Assembly (NCBI GenBank): GCA_002404055.1
Contig: DHIZ01000332.1
Location: 1 to 9,563 of the forward strand
Direction of reading: 5' to 3'
Length of the DNA: 9,563 bases
Source: Chloroflexi bacterium UBA4733
GTDB lineage: Bacteria > Chloroflexota > UBA4733
Shown: in pieces, positions 6,541 to 9,563 of the stretch
How positions within the stretch are numbered: the stretch's first letter is position 1
Layout: every line of letters begins with the position of its first letter
Position numbers and translations under genes: made by a program
The notes under the pieces: model-generated
Told to the model about the DNA's origin: nothing
Database searches by the model: none
What the model saw: the letters and a program-made list of their open reading frames with translations, nothing else

Positions 6541-6759
6541 TTGACGGCAGACGAGGTGGGATGCCGGCTGCGGGCTGAGGGGCACCGGCCGGTGGTATGG
6601 TCGGAGCGCACACCAGCAGGGCAGGATGGAGGGCTGACCTTGATCGCTCGGGACACGATCGATCTGCCCGCCGCGTGCGCCTACTGTCCGGCGCCGGTGG
6701 CCTACCGCGGCCTCTCCGTGCCTTGGAGGACGGCGGATGATCCAAACACGACCAAATAG
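6541..6759 (+). CDS. Small CxxC protein or gene fragment of unknown function
   Basis: I do not recognise this protein. From TTG at 6541 the frame gives 72 residues of natural composition: 'LTADEVGCRLRAEGHRPVVWSER', then 'GGLTLIARDTIDLPAACAYC' with a CxxC pair, then 'APVAYRGLSVPWRTADDPNTTK' and TAG. The CAYC pair could be half of a zinc site. No convincing Shine-Dalgarno precedes the TTG, so it may be the 3' end of a lost gene rather than a working small gene. Its first 18 bases are part of a 27-base segment (6532-6558) that matches 25 of 27 positions in the coupling-protein gene (983-1009) and encodes the same 'RRLLTADEV'. The TOPRIM fragment on the other strand starts at the same junction. 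A fragment at a recombination joint is the simplest reading. Confidence 0.4.
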   Translation: MTADEVGCRLRAEGHRPVVWSERTPAGQDGGLTLIARDTIDLPAACAYCPAPVAYRGLSVPWRTADDPNTTK

Positions 6760-6769
6760 CCAGCACCGC

Positions 6770-8071
6770 TCATGACGGAGCAACCTCCACGACCTCGTAT
6801 CGGCCCTCTGGGGCCACCCAGACCCGCGCGTTGTCCGCCGCGAGCAGGTTCGGGTCGCCGGCAGGGAGCGCCACCGGAGGAGCCACTAACCGGCCGCTGG
6901 CCATCGCATAGGGCGCGAGGACCGCCGTCGGGCGGCTGCCGCCGTTGTTGAACAGCGCCCAGAGATGGCCGTTGGCCGTGGTGATGGCACGGGCAGCCTC
7001 CGTGGTGACCGTCCGCGCGAGGCCCAGGGTACGACCATCCAACTGATAGACACCGCCCGCCTGGACGGTGGCCACGGCGACGAAGACCACCCCGTCGCCA
7101 TAGGCGAGCGAGGCCGTCCCGACGGTCGGGAGTGTCCGCTGCGCGCTGATTTGATCGGTCGCGCCGTCGAGCCGGTAGACGACATCCCGAGCGGGCTGCC
7201 CCGGCTCGGCTACCAGGACCACGACGTACACCGCGCCCGGGCCGACCACAATGTCGGGGGCACCAACACTCTGGGCGGTACCGCGCAGTGTCGTCGCCGG
7301 CTCGACCGTCCCGGCTTTGCCATCCAGGCGCACGATGCGGGTGACGTCCCCGTCGCCGGCCGCGGCCACCCAGGCTGCGTCACCGCTGGCGGCTACCCCG
7401 TAGGGTTGATTGATCTGGTAGCGGTGCATCACCGCTCCGGTGGCAGGAGCGATCTGCACCACGGTGTTGGCGCCGGCCTCCGGCGTCTTCCCGTCGCCGA
7501 TCCCGTTGACGACCCACACGTACGAGCCGGAAAAGGCCACTGCTCCGGGAAAGCCTCCGACCGGGCGGTCGAGCGCCACCTTCCCACTCGCCGCGTCCAC
7601 GCGCAGCAGGTGCCCGACGACCGGCCGCTGCGCGGGATCGCCCTCCTGCGTCACCCATAACTGCCCGCCCGATCCCACGGCCATGGCCAGGAAGCCGCGA
7701 TCGCCCGGCACGGCGATGGTGCCAGTCACCCGTGCCGAGAAGGTCGCAGCTTTGCTACTGGAGCTGCTGGTACCGTTTGCCTCATTCGTCACGCCGGCCG
7801 ACTGAGCAATGGCCGCCGCCGCCGGCATGGCCGCCGACACCGTAGAGGTTCCACCTGCTGCCGCGCTCGTCGAGGGCGTGGTGGCAACCGGCACCGGACG
7901 GACGGTCGTCGCAGTTGAGACCGTGGCCACCGCCGTCACTCCGACGGCGGGCGACGGTACGGTGGTGGCCGAAGCGATCGAAGACGGATTCGCGGTCGGA
8001 TACGTCTGCCGGCACGCTGCCAGCAAGAGGGCACATGCGAGCATGCAGGGGCCACGAAGAGAACGGAGCAC
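6770..8071 (-). CDS. Beta-propeller lipoprotein (YVTN/NHL-like repeats)
   Basis: This is a predicted surface lipoprotein of 433 residues. The N-terminus 'MLRSLRGPCMLACALLLAAC' has positive charges, a short hydrophobic stretch and a lipobox L17-A18-A19-C20, so lipid attachment at C20 is expected. Residues about 24-112 are a low-complexity Thr/Ser/Ala/Pro/Val linker. From about 115 to the end there are repeated four-strand blades of the YVTN/NHL/virginiamycin-lyase type, each with a '.LWV' or '.vWV' strand, a Gly-rich turn and a 'lDg.tg.v' strand: 'GGQLWVTQEGD', 'GSYVWVVNGIGDG', 'DAAWVAAAGDGD', 'GHLWALFNNGG', 'NARVWVAPEG'. About six blades can be made out, fitting one propeller. The role is probably binding at the cell surface; no catalytic residues are recognised. 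GTG at 8071 gives a proper signal sequence and has GAGGG about 10 bases upstream. TTG at 8098 (nine residues longer) and ATG at 8044 are possible but less good. Confidence 0.78.
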   Translation of the reverse strand: MLRSLRGPCMLACALLLAACRQTYPTANPSSIASATTVPSPAVGVTAVATVSTATTVRPVPVATTPSTSAAAGGTSTVSAAMPAAAAIAQSAGVTNEANGTSSSSSKAATFSARVTGTIAVPGDRGFLAMAVGSGGQLWVTQEGDPAQRPVVGHLLRVDAASGKVALDRPVGGFPGAVAFSGSYVWVVNGIGDGKTPEAGANTVVQIAPATGAVMHRYQINQPYGVAASGDAAWVAAAGDGDVTRIVRLDGKAGTVEPATTLRGTAQSVGAPDIVVGPGAVYVVVLVAEPGQPARDVVYRLDGATDQISAQRTLPTVGTASLAYGDGVVFVAVATVQAGGVYQLDGRTLGLARTVTTEAARAITTANGHLWALFNNGGSRPTAVLAPYAMASGRLVAPPVALPAGDPNLLAADNARVWVAPEGRYEVVEVAPS

Positions 8072-8215
8072 TAGACTACGGCCCTCGGAACGACCCAACT
8101 TGTGACGGTGTAGCGCTGGGTAGGGGGCATACGGCGTGTCCTCTCCGGGTCCATCGAGTGCACCAAACCGATGTACCGGCGCACACTCACGACAGGTCCA
8201 CGGCTCGGGACGGAC

Positions 8216-8806
8216 CTACTGATATTGATGCGTTGTCAGATCGAACGAGAGTGTCGCCCCGCTGGCCGTGCGCAGTTGCAGCACGCCCCCGTTCGCCGCG
8301 GTGATCGTCAGATCACCCGTTCCGCTCGGCGCGAGGAACGTGCCGAGCGGACGCTCCTCGAAGACGCCGTACGCGTTCCGCGTGTCGCTGTAGAGTCGAA
8401 GCGCCCCCTGCCTGGTGCGACCATCGACCACGTCCAGCTTCGCCCCCGCGTAGACCAGTACCCAGTTCGGACCGACGGGACCCTGCCAGAAATTCCGCAC
8501 GGCGAATTCCATCGCCGGGAAGGGGCCCTGGTGCATGTCGTTGTCGATGCCGGCATGGCGCTCCGGGTCCGGAGTGTGCGCCGGGCCCGCACTTTGCGGC
8601 GACGACGGCTTGGGGGGCGCGTGCAGGCGGGCCTCGGCCATCCTCGCCTGCTCTTGCTGCTGCCACTGCGCCTTCGCCGCCGGCCAGCCAGCCGTCCCCC
8701 CCTCCGTGGCGAGCGCGGTTCCCACGCCCACGGTAAGCGTCAGAACCCCGATCACGACCAGCCACACCAGCGTGTTGCCGATACGGCGGCTCGACCGCTG
8801 CTTCAC
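8216..8806 (-). CDS. Exported or membrane-anchored protein of unknown function
   Basis: I do not recognise this family. The protein has 196 residues. It starts 'MKQRSSRRIGN' (basic), followed by a hydrophobic segment at about 12-33 ('TLVWLVVIGVLTLTVGVGTALA'-like, split here only for description). An A-L-A site at 31-33 could be cleaved by signal peptidase; otherwise the segment is an anchor. Residues about 35-80 are Gln/Ala/Pro-rich and probably extended. The C-terminal ~100 residues, with 'MEFAVRNFWQGPVGPNW', 'VYAGAKLDVVDG', 'GALRLYSD' and 'GDLTITAANGGVLQLRT', alternate hydrophobic and polar residues as in a beta-sandwich or barrel. GTG at 8806 is the start because GAGGAG is six bases upstream; TTG at 8836 would put that site inside the gene. 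It sits between the small 83-residue gene and the propeller lipoprotein on one strand, which suggests a shared envelope role. It ends with TAG. Confidence 0.72.
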   Translation of the reverse strand: MKQRSSRRIGNTLVWLVVIGVLTLTVGVGTALATEGGTAGWPAAKAQWQQQEQARMAEARLHAPPKPSSPQSAGPAHTPDPERHAGIDNDMHQGPFPAMEFAVRNFWQGPVGPNWVLVYAGAKLDVVDGRTRQGALRLYSDTRNAYGVFEERPLGTFLAPSGTGDLTITAANGGVLQLRTASGATLSFDLTTHQYQ

Positions 8807-8812
8807 TTTGAT

Positions 8813-8818
8813 CTCCTC
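8813..8818 (-). promoter_or_regulatory. Ribosome-binding site fixing the 8806 start
   Basis: GAGGAG on the minus strand lies six bases before GTG 8806-8804 and is among the best Shine-Dalgarno matches in the window. It rules against the upstream in-frame TTG at 8836. Confidence 0.6.
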
Positions 8819-8863
8819 GCTAGCTGCATTCGTCAACTGCTCTCACCTTCGTCGCGACCGCCC

Positions 8864-9115
8864 CTACGTCTCACTGTGAACTTCCGCCGAATAGGGCATG
8901 GTTACCAGCACGCCGGCGCTGTTCAGGGCGTTCCAGAGGGCATTCCACGCTTGGGCGGACGTGAGGGTGGTGCCATCCAGGTCATTTTGGTCGAGCGGGC
9001 CATAGAAGTAGATCTTGCCAGACTGGTTCTGGACACCGTACAGGCTGATCATGGCCCACTGGGTCGCATTGACGGTGTAGTAAGTTATTGGGAGCGCCTG
9101 AGGCGCGTGGTGCAT
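8864..9115 (-). CDS. Small uncharacterised protein, possibly truncated
   Basis: I do not recognise it. From ATG at 9115 the product has 83 residues, begins 'MHHAPQALPITYYTVNATQW', and contains 'SLYGVQNQSGKIYFYGPLDQND' and 'LTSAQAWNALWNALNSAGVL'. That looks like a short beta-rich half followed by a helix. There is no signal peptide, lipobox or membrane segment. Composition is natural and low in Arg, which supports real coding. The frame stays open to a TTG at 9142, but there is only a weak Shine-Dalgarno (CGGGAA) before the ATG. The transposase gene starts less than 80 bases away on the other strand, so an insertion may have removed its original 5' end. It ends with TAG, 58 bases before the next gene on the same strand. 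Confidence 0.5.
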   Translation of the reverse strand: MHHAPQALPITYYTVNATQWAMISLYGVQNQSGKIYFYGPLDQNDLDGTTLTSAQAWNALWNALNSAGVLVTMPYSAEVHSET

Positions 9116-9135
9116 ATTCCCGTGAGGCAAAAGAG

Positions 9136-9190
9136 ATGGCAAACTCCACAGTGGACGATCTGTTCACCCCGTCCATTGGGAGGTTGCCAT
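9136..9190 (+). promoter_or_regulatory. Hairpin masking the transposase ribosome-binding site and start
   Basis: ATGGCAAACTCC (9136-9147) pairs at 11 of 12 positions with GGAGGTTGCCAT (9179-9190) across a 31-base loop. The second arm contains the Shine-Dalgarno (GGGAGG, 9178-9183) and the first two bases of the ATG. A transcript entering from outside the element would carry both arms and hide the start, as is known for IS10- and IS50-type elements; a transcript starting inside the loop would not. Pairing is read directly; regulation is inferred. Confidence 0.45.
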
Positions 9191-9563
9191 GTCCTATTCT
9201 GACGTATCCTACGAGACGCTGTTCACCGTGGTCTACGTGGTCGTGGACGAGTGGTACCAGCAGGAGGGTGCGGTGCTGGTGCGGGGGCGTCCTGGCGTCA
9301 AGCCGCAGTTTACGGATAGCGAGGTGCTGACGCTGGAGTTGGTGCGGGAACTGGAAGGGCAGACGCGGGAGCGCCGCTGGTATCGCACGGTCTCGGCCAA
9401 CTGGCGGGGGCTGTTCCCGGCGCTGCCCGAGCGGAGTGTCCTGCACAAGCGCACCAAGGGCCTCTTCCGGCTGTTGGACCGTTGCCGCTGCTGGCTGCGC
9501 GACCAGTTGCTGGACCCGGCGGACGCGCGCCGGCTGATCGACGGCACGCCGGTGCCGGTGTGT
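9189..9563 (+). CDS. Insertion-sequence transposase, IS982-like DDE type, 3' partial
   Basis: This is the first 125 codons of a transposase that runs off the right edge without a stop. It begins 'MSYSDVSYETLFTVVYVVVDEWY', then 'RGRPGVKPQFTDSEVLTLELVREL', 'ERRWYRTVSANWRGLFPALPERS', 'HKRTKGLFRLLDRCRCWLRD', and ends with 'RRLIDGTPVPVC'. The order of a short N-terminal helix, 'kP.ftDsEvLTl', 'fP.LP.rs', 'R...l' and 'iDg.PvpvC' matches the N-terminal half of IS982-family (IS4/IS5-like) transposases. The Asp in 'LIDGTPVPV' would be the first catalytic residue of the DDE triad; the other two lie outside. ATG at 9189 is the start, with GGGAGG five bases upstream. The left terminal inverted repeat should lie between about 9115 and 9180, but cannot be fixed without the right end. 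It suggests a mobile insertion beside the small minus-strand gene. Confidence 0.8.
   Translation, partial: MSYSDVSYETLFTVVYVVVDEWYQQEGAVLVRGRPGVKPQFTDSEVLTLELVRELEGQTRERRWYRTVSANWRGLFPALPERSVLHKRTKGLFRLLDRCRCWLRDQLLDPADARRLIDGTPVPVC

Noticed and set aside
9115..9190. Exact left terminal inverted repeat of the insertion sequence
   Set aside because: The right end lies outside the window, so no repeat pair or target duplication can be read. The inverted repeat at 9136-9190 is internal and covers the start codon, so it is not claimed as a terminal repeat.
8171..9202. Plus-strand open frame of about 340 codons
   Set aside because: It is antisense to two minus-strand genes that have good ribosome-binding sites or natural composition; the translation is Arg-rich and reads through the IS boundary.
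1..9563. CRISPR array, tRNA or rRNA genes
   Set aside because: No regularly spaced direct repeats, tRNA cloverleaf or rRNA-like stretch was seen on either strand.

Overview
The window is a GC-rich bacterial accessory region. The protein styles point to Chloroflexota (Thermomicrobia/Ktedonobacteria-like): a cysteine-bearing 'nWIPWC' version of a VirD4/TraG coupling protein, a secreted protein carrying a 'GLLVWRK.DN..aFTDGyrTWlNGP.GL..RLN..rFpWE' domain that I recall mainly from Chloroflexota, and lipid-anchored beta-propeller proteins with Ser/Thr/Ala linkers. That taxonomic call is inference from family recollection; there is no rRNA or tRNA here to anchor it.

Layout. (1) 2-1252, plus strand: C-terminal part of a type IV secretion coupling ATPase, cut by the left window edge. 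(2) 1484-4380, minus strand: read in transcription order, an OmpR/PhoB-type regulator (4380-3655) interrupted by an in-frame TAG, a lytic-transglycosylase-like protein (3389-2769), two strong tandem hairpins, and a secreted protein of the Chloroflexota-type domain family (2602-1484). (3) 4633-6132, plus strand: a two-domain SAM-dependent methyltransferase, divergent from the regulator. (4) 6133-6769: a mosaic of fragments, namely a TOPRIM (primase-type) fragment on the minus strand abutting a small plus-strand reading frame whose first bases nearly match a stretch of the coupling-protein gene. (5) 8864-9115, 8216-8806 and 6770-8071, minus strand: a small uncharacterised protein, a membrane-anchored or exported unknown protein, and a beta-propeller lipoprotein, all co-oriented. 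(6) 9189-9563, plus strand: start of an insertion-sequence transposase resembling the IS982 family, running off the right edge.

How it fits together. The coupling ATPase and the peptidoglycan-cleaving enzyme are typical parts of a conjugative element, and the TOPRIM debris and transposase mark a region that has been rearranged. The regulator looks phosphorylation-independent, with a Glu at the phospho-acceptor position, and is disrupted by one amber codon. TAG is the ordinary terminator of five other reading frames here, so this is more likely a nonsense mutation (or base-call error) than recoding. No complete new defence or biosynthetic system is evident. The most notable signals are the amber-split pseudo-receiver regulator, a hairpin that would hide the transposase ribosome-binding site, the CTTCACG repeat/dyad cluster downstream of the regulator, and the recombination mosaic at 6133-6760.
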